A stretch of 58,698 nucleotides of DNA, taken from positions 1 to 58,698 of the forward strand of contig CAJYYA010000017.1 in NCBI GenBank assembly GCA_913778905.1. The letters run 5' to 3'. The notes under the pieces were generated by a model that saw only the letters and a program-made list of their open reading frames with translations, was not told where the DNA came from and did no database searches. Position 1 is the stretch's first letter. Every line of letters starts with the position of its first letter. Below are positions 1 to 7,475 of this stretch, one piece after another. The position numbers and the translations under genes were made by a program. Source of the stretch: an uncultured Naasia sp. (GTDB taxonomy: Bacteria > Actinomycetota > Actinomycetes > Actinomycetales > Microbacteriaceae).

Positions 1-153
1 CGTCGCGCCCCCGGCCGCACCCCCGGGTCCGCTCGACGGCGCTCGGACCACAGGCGCGCCCCCACCCGGGGCCCTGGTCAGTCCCCGGGTGGGGGCGCGA
101 CTGTGGTCCGATCGCCGTCGAGCGGAACCGGGGGTGCGGCCGGGGGCGCGACG
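1..153. repeat. 70-bp near-perfect inverted repeat
   Basis: Arms 1-70 and 84-153 are reverse complements with three mismatches over 70 bp and a 13-nt loop (71-83). The right arm lies in the 3' coding end of the small secreted-protein gene and the loop holds its stop codon. The left arm reads as a mirror copy of the same Pro/Ala-rich tail. The left arm begins at window base 1, so the repeat may be longer than seen. It is far longer than an ordinary terminator; a local inverted duplication or an assembly fold-back are both possible. Confidence 0.85.
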
Positions 154-365
154 GGGGTCGGGCGTCCGGACGGGCGCGGATCGGGGCTGGTCGCACCGTC
201 CCGATCGGACCCGGTCGGCGTCACCACGGGAGTCTCGACCGTCAGCGGGGCCACCTCAACCGTGGTCCCGGCTTCTGCACGGGGCTCTCCGGACCACGCG
301 AACGCGGCGAGAGCGAGGGCAGCGGTGGCGGCGATCACTCCGCCGATGAGCCTTGCCCGTGTCAT
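78..365 (-). CDS. Small secreted Pro-rich hypothetical protein
   Basis: A 95-residue protein of unknown function. It begins with MTRAR and then a strongly hydrophobic stretch (about residues 6-25, rich in Ala, Leu, Ile), which looks like a signal peptide or single membrane anchor. The rest is low-complexity, rich in Pro, Thr, Gly and Asp, so it would be an exported disordered tail. I recognise no domain. It is divergent from the aldo/keto reductase downstream. Its 3' end forms one arm of a 70-bp inverted repeat, so the C-terminus may have been altered by that rearrangement. A short protein in a GC-rich region could be a chance ORF, but the signal-like N-terminus argues for a real gene. Confidence 0.5.
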   Translation of the reverse strand: MTRARLIGGVIAATAALALAAFAWSGEPRAEAGTTVEVAPLTVETPVVTPTGSDRDGATSPDPRPSGRPTPVAPPAAPPVPLDGDRTTVAPPPGD

Positions 366-403
366 GTCCCCATCTTGTCCGACGCGGCGCTCCGTGTGGA
401 GGG

Positions 404-421
404 GATGAGAGAGCTCTCATC
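404..421. promoter_or_regulatory. Palindromic candidate operator
   Basis: Two 8-bp arms, GATGAGAG and CTCTCATC, are separated by AG. The site lies between the divergent secreted-protein gene and the first aldo/keto-reductase gene, where a dimeric repressor could control either. No T-run follows, so a terminator is less likely. Confidence 0.35.
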
Positions 422-545
422 TTCTGTCGTCTGCAGTCCGGGGGAGACGGCTCGAAAATCCGATATATCGATGCCGTCGTAAAGTGCCCCCTAGGTGGGG
501 CCGTTCCCAGCTAGCATTGATGCAGGACCTAGGGATGGGGCGGGA

Positions 546-1493
546 ATGGATGTGATGGAGAGCGCCTTCACGCCCGCGCGCCGCGCCATCGGGCCCACCG
601 GTCTGCGCGTGTTCCCCTTCGGCATCGATGGTTCGGTCTTCGGGTGGGCCGCCGGCTTCGATCAGACCATCGAGGTGCTCGACGAGTTCGCCGCCGCCGG
701 TGGGAACCTCATCTCGACCGCGGATCACTACGCCGGCGGACGCAGCGAGATCATGATCGGCCGCTGGCTCGCGTCCCAGGAACGCAGTGACTACGTGGTG
801 GCCACCAAGGTCGGTCGCCACCCCGACGCGTCCGGTCTCGGGCGGGCCACCATCCGCGCTGCGGTCGAAGCTTCTCTCGACCGTCTGCAGACCGATCGCA
901 TCGACATCCTCTCGTTCGACGGTGACCACCCTGAAACGCCGCTCGAGGAGAGCCTCACCGCGGTGTCCGAGCTCATCGCCGAGGGGCGGGTCGGTCACTT
1001 CGCGCTGTCCGAGTTCCGGAGTCGGCGTGCCGTCGAGGTCATGCAGACCGCCGCCCGGCGCTCCCTGCCGTCACCCGTGGCTCTCGTCGCCGAGTACAGC
1101 CTGATGGAGCGGGACGACTACGAGGGCGACCTCGCCGCCGTTGCGGAAGGCTACGAACTCGGCGTCATCGTGCGGCTTCCGCTGGCCAGTGGTTTCCTCC
1201 GCGGAGACTTCCGCTCGAAGGACGACCTTCCGGCATCGCCCATGTTCGCCGGAGCTCTCCGCTATGTGAACCGGCACGGGCACCGCGTGCTCCACGCCCT
1301 CGAAGGCATCTCGCACGAGGTGGGCGAGAACATCGGTCGCGTGGCCATGGCCTGGGTGCTCTCGAAGCCGCAGATCGCTGCCGTAGCGGTTCGGGCCAAG
1401 GATTCGGCGCAGTTGCTCGACCTGATCGCGGCCGCCCGTCTGCCACTTCTCGATGAGGCGCAGATCGCTCGCCTCGACAAGGTCTCGCGCTGA
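546..1493 (+). CDS. Aldo/keto-reductase family protein with altered catalytic site
   Basis: A protein of about 315 residues with the (beta/alpha)8 aldo/keto-reductase pattern: an N-terminal TGLRVFPFG strand, the TADHYAGGRSE loop, VVATKVGR and a C-terminal cofactor-binding half. The family uses an Asp-Tyr-Lys-His tetrad. Tyr and Lys are present, but the Asp position (five before Tyr) is Ser, and the His position after the DIL strand is Asp. Normal NADPH-dependent carbonyl reduction is therefore doubtful. ATG at 546 follows a G-rich stretch; in-frame starts also exist at 495 and 555. The next gene is a clear paralogue, and a TetR gene lies beyond it. Confidence 0.8.
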   Translation: MDVMESAFTPARRAIGPTGLRVFPFGIDGSVFGWAAGFDQTIEVLDEFAAAGGNLISTADHYAGGRSEIMIGRWLASQERSDYVVATKVGRHPDASGLGRATIRAAVEASLDRLQTDRIDILSFDGDHPETPLEESLTAVSELIAEGRVGHFALSEFRSRRAVEVMQTAARRSLPSPVALVAEYSLMERDDYEGDLAAVAEGYELGVIVRLPLASGFLRGDFRSKDDLPASPMFAGALRYVNRHGHRVLHALEGISHEVGENIGRVAMAWVLSKPQIAAVAVRAKDSAQLLDLIAAARLPLLDEAQIARLDKVSR

Positions 1494-1598
1494 GCGCTCG
1501 ATCCTCATCGCATTCGGATAACGATCGTTCCGCGAGGCTCGACACCGTCCCGACGCCCGTGTCCGTGGACTTAGCATCGGGCTCGAAGGGGGACGTGC

Positions 1599-1649
1599 AT
1601 GACGACGACGCGCCGCTGTCCGCGACGCGTTCCGACGAGCCGTCCATGA
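1599..1649 (+). CDS. Possible 16-aa leader ORF, translationally coupled
   Basis: ATG at 1599 sits 6 nt after a strong Shine-Dalgarno AAGGGGG (1586-1592) and opens a 16-codon frame. Its TGA stop overlaps the in-frame ATG (1646) of the next gene as ATGA. That ATG has no ribosome site of its own, so coupling through this short frame is plausible. The peptide is Arg/Pro-rich with no recognised function. A possible -10 (TAGCAT, 1572-1577) lies just upstream. It could also be chance, with the downstream gene starting at GTG 1559 or 1595. Confidence 0.3.
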   Translation: MTTTRRCPRRVPTSRP

Positions 1650-2827
1650 CCGGCCAGGTCACGCTCTGGGACTGGGATGACGATGGGGTCACCCTCTCCC
1701 AGGCGCCGGATCCGACGGCGCGGTCCTCATCCCCGATGTCGACGCTCGATGTCGAGTCGACGATCGAATCGTCCGCCGGGCGGCCGGTCGACCCGGCACA
1801 GGACACGGCCCCCGTCGCCGGGCCGCCGGTCGCAGCGGCGTCTTCCGTCACCGAGGCGATCCGCCTCCCCTCGGCCGGGTACCGCTTCCGGCGGCTGCCC
1901 GGTTCGGACCTCTCGATCTTCCCGGTGGTCCTGGGAGGCGTCGCCTTCGGCTGGACCGCCGCGGGAGACCAGTCGATGGCGGTTCTGGACGCCTACGCCG
2001 AGGCCGGCGGGAACGCCCTCGACACCGCCGGCTCCTATTCATCGGGTCGCAGCGAGATCCTCATCGGCAACTGGCTGCGCGACCGCGGCGACAGAGACCG
2101 CTTCGTGGTGTCGACGAAGATCGGCCGACGCGATTCCAGTTCGGGGTTGGGCGCCCACGCGATCATCCAGGCTGCGGAGGAATCGCTCGAACGCCTCCGC
2201 CTCGAAACGATCGACATCCTCTACTTCCAAGCCGACGACCCCTCCGTTCCACTGGAGGAGACGCTCACGGCGGCCGATTCCCTCGTCCGCAGCGGGAAGG
2301 TGCGTTACCTGGCCGCGTCCGGATTCCGGCCGGACCGCCTCATGGAGGCCCGGGTGATCGCCGGGCAGCTGGTCCTGCCCAAGTTCCTGGGCGTGCAGCT
2401 CGATTACAACCTGCTCGGCCGGCACGCGTTCGAGGCGGAGATGTCACCGGTTGCGCGAGCGCAGGATCTGGCGGTGCTCGCGTCGTCCCCCCTGGCGCGA
2501 GGCTTTCTCGGCGGCGGCTACCGTGCGCGGCGCGGCCCGCGCGGCGCGGCCGCACCGGCGAAGAGCATGCAGATGGCGCAGCACATGACCAAGCGCGGGT
2601 TCCGGGTGCTGGAGGCGCTCGACGGCGTGGCTGAGGAGCACGGGGTGGCGCCCGCGACCGTCGCCCTCGCGTGGCTGCTCACGAAGCCGCTCGTCACGGC
2701 GCCCGTCGCGAGTGCGAGCAGTGCTGAGCAGGTGGCCGACCTCGTCCGTGCGCCGTCGGTGCACCTGACCCGGGCGCAGGTGTCGCTGCTCGATCGGGTG
2801 TCGAGCTGGTCGTCGCAGGGGCGCTGA
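1646..2827 (+). CDS. Aldo/keto reductase paralogue with N-terminal extension
   Basis: About 393 residues from ATG 1646 (GTG 1559 would give 422). The first 75 or so residues are hydrophilic and Asp/Ser/Pro-rich, opening with MTGQVTLWDWDDDG, and are probably disordered. The remainder is an aldo/keto-reductase barrel closely related to the upstream gene; both share an FGW...DQ...VLD...AGGN segment. Asp and Tyr of the tetrad (DTAGSY) and Lys (STKIGRR) are kept, but the catalytic His is Gln (DILYFQADDP). It may be an unusual reductase or a binding protein. It lies 152 bp after its paralogue, probably from a tandem duplication. Confidence 0.8.
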   Translation: MTGQVTLWDWDDDGVTLSQAPDPTARSSSPMSTLDVESTIESSAGRPVDPAQDTAPVAGPPVAAASSVTEAIRLPSAGYRFRRLPGSDLSIFPVVLGGVAFGWTAAGDQSMAVLDAYAEAGGNALDTAGSYSSGRSEILIGNWLRDRGDRDRFVVSTKIGRRDSSSGLGAHAIIQAAEESLERLRLETIDILYFQADDPSVPLEETLTAADSLVRSGKVRYLAASGFRPDRLMEARVIAGQLVLPKFLGVQLDYNLLGRHAFEAEMSPVARAQDLAVLASSPLARGFLGGGYRARRGPRGAAAPAKSMQMAQHMTKRGFRVLEALDGVAEEHGVAPATVALAWLLTKPLVTAPVASASSAEQVADLVRAPSVHLTRAQVSLLDRVSSWSSQGR

Positions 2828-2858
2828 ACCCACGGGTTCGCGCCGGTGGATCTTCGCG

Positions 2859-3461
2859 TCAGTCGGGGATGCGCTTGTCGGCGAGCAGCCGATCGGCCGC
2901 GCGGTGCAATGCGGCGGACGACGCGATCGGGTCCGCACCGACGTAGGCGCCGCCCATCGCTCCGTCGCGGAGAAGGAAGAGCTCGTCGGCGGCGGCTCCG
3001 GGGGCGGGGTGGCCGATCTCGACGAGACGGTGCTCGAGGAACTCGATGAACCAGTCGCGATGGTGCAGGATGGCGACTCGCACGGGGTGCGTGACGTTGA
3101 AGAATTCCGACGCCGCGTTGAGGAAGGGGCAGCCTCGGAAGTCCCGTCGTCCGAGGTCGGCCGCGATGCCGTCGATCAGAGAGCGGATGGTCTGCTCCGC
3201 GTCGGGGGATGCGGCGTGCAGCGTCTCGAGCGACTCGCGGACCTGCTGATCGCGATGCTCGATGTAGGCGAGGATGAGTGCATCCTTCGAGCCCCACTGC
3301 TTGTAGAACGTCGCCTTGGTGACACCGGCCTCGGCGATGATGCGATCGATGCCGACCGTGTTGATGCCCTCGGCGTAGAACAGCCGGTCGGCGACCTCGA
3401 GGAGGCGGAGTTTGGCGGCCGAGGGACGCCGTGCGGCTGATTGGGGGATGTCAGCGTGCAC
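2859..3461 (-). CDS. TetR/AcrR-family transcriptional regulator
   Basis: A 200-residue protein. Residues of about 12-60 form the TetR helix-turn-helix (AADRLFYAEGIN..., IAEAGVTKATFYKQWGSKD), followed by an all-helical ligand domain containing GCPFLNAASEF. GTG at 3461 is preceded 6 nt upstream by AGAGGAGA, which decides the start; the open frame runs much further upstream without support. It is convergent with the aldo/keto-reductase genes and divergent from the M16 protease. A 22-bp palindrome 170 bp upstream is the likely operator, so autoregulation is expected. The ligand cannot be read from sequence. Confidence 0.9.
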   Translation of the reverse strand: MHADIPQSAARRPSAAKLRLLEVADRLFYAEGINTVGIDRIIAEAGVTKATFYKQWGSKDALILAYIEHRDQQVRESLETLHAASPDAEQTIRSLIDGIAADLGRRDFRGCPFLNAASEFFNVTHPVRVAILHHRDWFIEFLEHRLVEIGHPAPGAAADELFLLRDGAMGGAYVGADPIASSAALHRAADRLLADKRIPD

Positions 3462-3629
3462 GGCGTCTCCTCTGGGCGGATCGGGGGAAATCCGCCGCTT
3501 GCCATTTCGCGAGCGAGGATTCGCTCTCTTTCTCGATCCGAGATTTGGGGGGACTCCCGGATCGAAACTACTCGGCGGTCGGGTGTTCCGCCGTTCGAAT
3601 CGCTTCGATGTAATGAACTTAGCAGGGTG

Positions 3630-3651
3630 GGACAGACAAGTCTGTCTGTCC
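3630..3651. promoter_or_regulatory. Candidate TetR operator
   Basis: The 9-bp arms GGACAGACA and TGTCTGTCC are perfect inverted repeats with the 4-nt spacer AGTC, giving a 22-bp site of typical TetR-family size. It lies between tetR and the M16 protease gene and could control one or both. Confidence 0.6.
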
Positions 3652-3740
3652 GCACTATTTCGAGGTCCCCAAAATGGGGGGCATCGGTGCGGAGTCGGCA
3701 CGGATCGGCTGGTTCCCGGGGCGATGTCGGAGCCGTGAAC

Positions 3741-3746
3741 TAGGCT
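3741..3746 (+). promoter_or_regulatory. -10 box of M16 protease gene
   Basis: TAGGCT, 7 nt before ATG 3754, with no Shine-Dalgarno sequence; a leaderless start is expected. Confidence 0.55.
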
Positions 3747-3753
3747 CCCCACG

Positions 3754-5112
3754 ATGAATGGCGCCGTTGCACTACCGCTGAACCGGGTCGAGCAGACCAT
3801 CGAGATCGCCGGTGGATCGACACTGCGGCGCACCATCCACCCGAGCGGCCTCCGAGTGCTGACCGAGTCCGTTCCGGGAGCGCAGAGTGCGACGATCGGG
3901 TACTGGGTGCCGTCCGGGTCGCGCGACGAGAAGCCCGGCACCTTCGGGTCGACGCACTTCCTCGAACACCTCCTGTTCAAGGGCACGTCGGAGCGCACCG
4001 CGCTCGACATCGCCATCGCGTTCGACTCGGTGGGCGGCGAGCACAATGCCGTGACCGCCAAGGAGTACACCTGCTACTACGCGAAGATCCGCGACGTCCA
4101 TGTCGATATGGCGGTCGACGTGCTGTCGGACATGCTCGCCGGGAGCCTCCTCGACGAGCGTGAATTCGACGTCGAGCGAGATGTCATCCTCGAGGAGCTC
4201 GCATCCGCGGCCGACGATCCGGGTGACCTGGTCAACGAGAAGGCGTTCGAGTCGGTGTTCGGCGATCACCCCCTGGCGCGTCCGATCGGGGCCGATCCCG
4301 TGGAGATCGAAGCGGCTACGCGAGAGTCGGTGGCGGCGCACTATGCGCAGCAGTACCGTCCCGAGCGTCTCGTGATCGCGGCGGCCGGCGGCGTCGACCA
4401 CGACCGTCTCGTCGAGCGCGCTGTCGCCGCTCTGAGCCGCGCCGGGTGGGACATGACCGCCTCGGCCGCGCCGGTCGAGCGGCGGTCGACGGAACGCGCC
4501 GTCGTGCGGTCCGCGTCCCCGCTCATCGCGGTCGAGCGGGCGAACGAGCAGGCCCACCTCCTTCTGGCGGCCCCCTCCATCACTGCGACCGATCCACGGC
4601 GCCCCGCGATGGCGGTGCTCAGCGCGGCGTTCGGCGGCGGGATGTCGTCGCGCCTCTTCCAGGAGGTGCGCGAGAAGCGGGGGCTGGCCTACTCGGTGCA
4701 GTCGTTCGCTGCGACCTTCTCCGACGCGGGTCTCTTCGGTCTGTACGCCGCCAGCGCGCCGGCGAAGGCTCCGACGGTGGCCCGCCTCATGCGCGATGAA
4801 CTCGACAAGCTGTCCGATTCGGGGCTTTCGCTCGATGAGCTGACCCGTGCGGTCGGTCAGTTGTCCGGCGCGTCGGCTCTCGCGCTCGAAGATTCGGACA
4901 CCCGCATGTCGCGTCTCGGCAGATCCGAACTGATGAGCGGTGAGTTCGTCGACCTCGACGAACTCCTCCGCCGCTACGAGGCCGTCACGCTGGACGAGGT
5001 CCGGGGGTTGGCCCGCGAACTTGCGGTCGCCGACTGGACGACCGCTGTCGTCGGGAGCGTCACGGCCGAAGACTTCGCGACCCAGGTCGCGACCAGCACG
5101 GGAGGTGCCTGA
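3754..5112 (+). CDS. M16 family zinc metallopeptidase
   Basis: A 452-residue protein of the pitrilysin/processing-peptidase family. The inverted zinc motif HFLEH is at residues 68-72 and the third ligand Glu about 76 residues later (near 148, in ERDVILEEL). A second M16-like C-terminal half follows, with the GGGMSSRLFQEVREKRGLAY signature. This is the active single-chain type that digests peptides or processes precursors in the cytoplasm. Length is normal for the actinobacterial family. Its stop codon overlaps the start of the phosphatase gene by one base, so the two are co-translated. Confidence 0.93.
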   Translation: MNGAVALPLNRVEQTIEIAGGSTLRRTIHPSGLRVLTESVPGAQSATIGYWVPSGSRDEKPGTFGSTHFLEHLLFKGTSERTALDIAIAFDSVGGEHNAVTAKEYTCYYAKIRDVHVDMAVDVLSDMLAGSLLDEREFDVERDVILEELASAADDPGDLVNEKAFESVFGDHPLARPIGADPVEIEAATRESVAAHYAQQYRPERLVIAAAGGVDHDRLVERAVAALSRAGWDMTASAAPVERRSTERAVVRSASPLIAVERANEQAHLLLAAPSITATDPRRPAMAVLSAAFGGGMSSRLFQEVREKRGLAYSVQSFAATFSDAGLFGLYAASAPAKAPTVARLMRDELDKLSDSGLSLDELTRAVGQLSGASALALEDSDTRMSRLGRSELMSGEFVDLDELLRRYEAVTLDEVRGLARELAVADWTTAVVGSVTAEDFATQVATSTGGA

Positions 5113-5714
5113 TGGCCCACTACCTCTACCTCGTCCGGCACGGCGAGCAGCTCGACGCCGAACACGGCATGCCCGACGGACCGTTGTCGCCGCGCGGTAG
5201 ACGGCAGGCCGAGCTCATCGCCGAGCGCCTCGGGGGAGTCCCCTTCACGAACGCATGGCACTCGCCGCTGCGGCGCGCCGAGGAGACCGCCGCCGTGTTC
5301 TCGGAGAAGCTTCCCGGGCTGCCGATGGAGCCGTCGTCGCTGCTGTTCGATTGCATCCCCTCGGGCCCGACACCCGACATGCCGTCGTCGTTCGAGTCGT
5401 TCTTCCACTCGATCACCGAAGAGGAGATAGAGGCGGGCATCGCCCAGATGTCCGATGCGGTGGACGAGTTCTTCGCCCCGGCGCGGGAGGATCGCCACGA
5501 CCTGCTGATCACTCACAACTTCGTCATCGGGTGGTTCGTGCGACACGCCTTCGACGCGCCCAACTGGCGTTGGTTGGGGCTCAACCAGGCCAACTGCGGC
5601 CTCACGATCATCCGCGTCCGCTCGGCGAAACCGCCCGTCTTGATCGCCCACAACGACCTGGCCCACCTGCCGGCGGAGCTCCGCACGGGCATGCCCGACC
5701 AGCAGCCCTTCTAG
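5112..5714 (+). CDS. Histidine phosphatase family protein
   Basis: A 200-residue phosphoglycerate-mutase-like protein. The catalytic LVRHGEQ motif is at residues 7-13, followed by the LSPRGRRQAE helix and SPLRRAEET. The second His is in LLITHNFVIGWFVRH. These residues support a phosphohistidine phosphatase fold; the substrate is unknown. ATG overlaps the preceding TGA as TGATG, so translation is coupled to the M16 protease. A convergent hypothetical gene lies 13 bp after its stop. Confidence 0.9.
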   Translation: MAHYLYLVRHGEQLDAEHGMPDGPLSPRGRRQAELIAERLGGVPFTNAWHSPLRRAEETAAVFSEKLPGLPMEPSSLLFDCIPSGPTPDMPSSFESFFHSITEEEIEAGIAQMSDAVDEFFAPAREDRHDLLITHNFVIGWFVRHAFDAPNWRWLGLNQANCGLTIIRVRSAKPPVLIAHNDLAHLPAELRTGMPDQQPF

Positions 5715-5727
5715 GCGGCCATCCCCG

Positions 5728-6075
5728 TCAGAAGATCCTGCTGGGGAATGAGAACAGCCGCCCACCGGGTTCCCAGTCGTCGAGGTGACGCCGGAGCGAT
5801 CGGATCCCGTCGGCCGTTTTCGGTGCCGTGAGCCGGGTCATGGAATTCTCCAGAATCAGCTCGCCGACGGTTCGCGCGATGAGATCGTCCACCTCGAATG
5901 GATTGTCGTGTAACCCGATTCCGGCGAGCTCTCGTAACGCTGCCGAGTCGAGGCCGTCGACGAGCGCCTGCGCTGCGGCGTCCGACAGCACACGACGGTG
6001 TCGACCGACGCCGATGCTCCACCACGCGAGGGCTTCCGCCAGGGTCTCGCCGGGCGACGGCTGGGGAACGGTCAT
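5728..6075 (-). CDS. Hypothetical protein, second gene of a GNAT pair
   Basis: A 115-residue soluble protein of unknown function. It is mostly helical in appearance, with an acidic middle (GLHDNPFEVDDLIARTVGELIL) and a basic, aromatic C-terminus. Its start codon overlaps the stop of the upstream acetyltransferase gene (TCAT on the plus strand), which argues for a genuine coupled gene. I recognise no domain. Confidence 0.7.
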   Translation of the reverse strand: MTVPQPSPGETLAEALAWWSIGVGRHRRVLSDAAAQALVDGLDSAALRELAGIGLHDNPFEVDDLIARTVGELILENSMTRLTAPKTADGIRSLRRHLDDWEPGGRLFSFPSRIF

Positions 6076-6545
6076 GGCGCAAGCTTCTTGCTGAACCAGT
6101 GCGTCGCGTTGGGGTTGTCGTTGTACGGGGCCGTTTCGACATAGCCGTTGCTCCGGTAGAGGGAGCCGGCCGCCGTCAGGCTGGCATTGGTGTCGAGTAC
6201 CGCCACGGATGCCCCCAGCTCGACCGCGCGCGTCTCCAGTTCGGCGAGCAGCCGCCGTCCGGCTCCCGTGCCGCGCGCGGCGGGGCGCAGGTAGAGATGC
6301 TTGATCTCGAAGCGTTCGCGTCCGTCGAAATCGGGGGACAGGCGCTTGACACCTCCGCAGCCGAGTGGCGCGCCGTCGTCGTCGGTGACGAGAACGAACA
6401 CACCCGCGGGGGCCACGAACAGCGACGGGTCGGGAAGGTTCACCTTGTACCCGCCGCCCGGGAAGCCCGCCGCTCGTTCGGCGAAGTACGCCTCGAGGAC
6501 TTCCGTTGCGCGGGCATCGTCCACTCGGGTCGCTTCGAACAGCAT
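6072..6545 (-). CDS. GNAT family N-acetyltransferase
   Basis: A 157-residue acetyltransferase. The acetyl-CoA signature is LYLRPAARGTGAGRRLL, preceded by the GCGGVKRL strand and followed by the LDTNASLTAAGSLYRSNGY motif. ATG at 6545 was chosen because TAGCCT lies 7 nt upstream on the minus strand, giving a leaderless start; the open frame extends 12 codons further without support. The substrate is unknown. It heads a two-gene unit with the 115-aa hypothetical protein. Confidence 0.88.
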   Translation of the reverse strand: MLFEATRVDDARATEVLEAYFAERAAGFPGGGYKVNLPDPSLFVAPAGVFVLVTDDDGAPLGCGGVKRLSPDFDGRERFEIKHLYLRPAARGTGAGRRLLAELETRAVELGASVAVLDTNASLTAAGSLYRSNGYVETAPYNDNPNATHWFSKKLAP

Positions 6546-6552
6546 GGGAGCC

Positions 6553-6558
6553 AGGCTA
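6553..6558 (-). promoter_or_regulatory. -10 box of GNAT gene
   Basis: TAGCCT on the minus strand, 7 nt before the ATG at 6545. Confidence 0.5.
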
Positions 6559-6635
6559 CGGCGGTGTCTCTCCGGAGTCATCCGTGAGCCTGCCCGGCTC
6601 GAGCCGTCCGAGAGTCGCCCGTCAGGGGTCGCCGC

Positions 6636-6641
6636 TAGGCT
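6636..6641 (+). promoter_or_regulatory. -10 box of dapB
   Basis: TAGGCT, 6 nt before ATG 6648, without a Shine-Dalgarno sequence. Confidence 0.55.
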
Positions 6642-6647
6642 CGTTCC

Positions 6648-7475
6648 ATGTCCGCCGCAGCATCACCCGAGTCCGGTCCGCTCAAGGTCGCGGTGGTGGG
6701 GGCCAGCGGCTCGATGGGGCGGCTCATCACCGGGATCGTGAACGATTCGGAGCAGTACGAGCTCTACGCGTCCCTCACCTCGAAGTCCTCGCTCGACGAG
6801 ATGATCGGCGCGGACCTCGTGGTGGACGTCACCCTCCCGCAGGTATCCCCGAGCGTTGTCGACTTCGCCATCCGTCACGATCTCCCCGTTCTCGTCGGAA
6901 CCTCCGGGTGGAGCTCGGACCGCGTCGCGTCCGTCCGAGCTCTCGTCGCAGAGCATGGGGTGGGCGCCATCTTCGTGCCCAACTTCTCGATCGGTTCCGT
7001 GCTCTCGACGCACTTCGCCGGTCTCGCGGCACGGTATTTCGACTCCATCGAGATCGTCGAAGCCCATCACGCCGGGAAGATCGACTCGCCGTCCGGCACC
7101 GCAGTCCGCACGGCCGAGACGATCGGTGCAGCGCGGGCCGATCTCGGCCCCGTCGTCGCCCCGCACGTCGACCAGCGCGCCCGCGGCCAGCAGGTGGCGA
7201 GCGTGCCCGTCCATTCCATCCGACTGCGCGGCCTGCTGGCCAAGCAGGAGGTCTTCCTCGGCAGCACCGGCGAGGTGCTCACCATCTCGCACGACACTTA
7301 CTCTCATGACGCCTACACGGCGGGTATCCGTGTGAGTCTCGCCGCGCTGCCGAAGGTCCGCGGCATCGTCGTGGGGCTGGGCCCGCTCCTCGGCCTCGAG
7401 CCCGCGACGCCAGAAGAGGAGGGCGCAGTCGACGACGGCGCCCCATCGGGACAGGCCGCGGCGACCACCCCGTGA
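6648..7475 (+). CDS. dapB: 4-hydroxy-tetrahydrodipicolinate reductase
   Basis: A 275-residue DapB. It reduces hydroxy-tetrahydrodipicolinate with NAD(P)H in the cytoplasmic lysine/diaminopimelate pathway that feeds peptidoglycan. The nucleotide-binding VVGASGSMG is at residues 16-24. The substrate motif EAHHAGKIDSPSGTA is at about 138-152, with His140/His141 and Lys144. The C-terminal 25 residues are an Ala/Pro/Glu-rich tail beyond the usual domain. dapA and dapF are elsewhere in this window. The TGA overlaps the GTG of the next gene. Confidence 0.97.
   Translation: MSAAASPESGPLKVAVVGASGSMGRLITGIVNDSEQYELYASLTSKSSLDEMIGADLVVDVTLPQVSPSVVDFAIRHDLPVLVGTSGWSSDRVASVRALVAEHGVGAIFVPNFSIGSVLSTHFAGLAARYFDSIEIVEAHHAGKIDSPSGTAVRTAETIGAARADLGPVVAPHVDQRARGQQVASVPVHSIRLRGLLAKQEVFLGSTGEVLTISHDTYSHDAYTAGIRVSLAALPKVRGIVVGLGPLLGLEPATPEEEGAVDDGAPSGQAAATTP

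Larger units (their letters stand above)
3462..3753. other. Divergent intergenic region, tetR / M16 protease
   Basis: This 292-bp gap is less GC-rich than its surroundings. It contains the tetR ribosome site, the 3630-3651 palindrome and the leaderless -10 of the protease gene. I see no convincing extra gene. Confidence 0.6.

Noticed and set aside
3580-3620. tRNA-like TTCGAAT segment
   Set aside because: The T-loop-like string is not accompanied by acceptor, D or anticodon stems.
2859-4070. A 403-residue minus-strand frame including the TetR gene
   Set aside because: The upstream half is an antisense shadow of the M16 protease; a GTG with a good ribosome site at 3461 matches the TetR family start.
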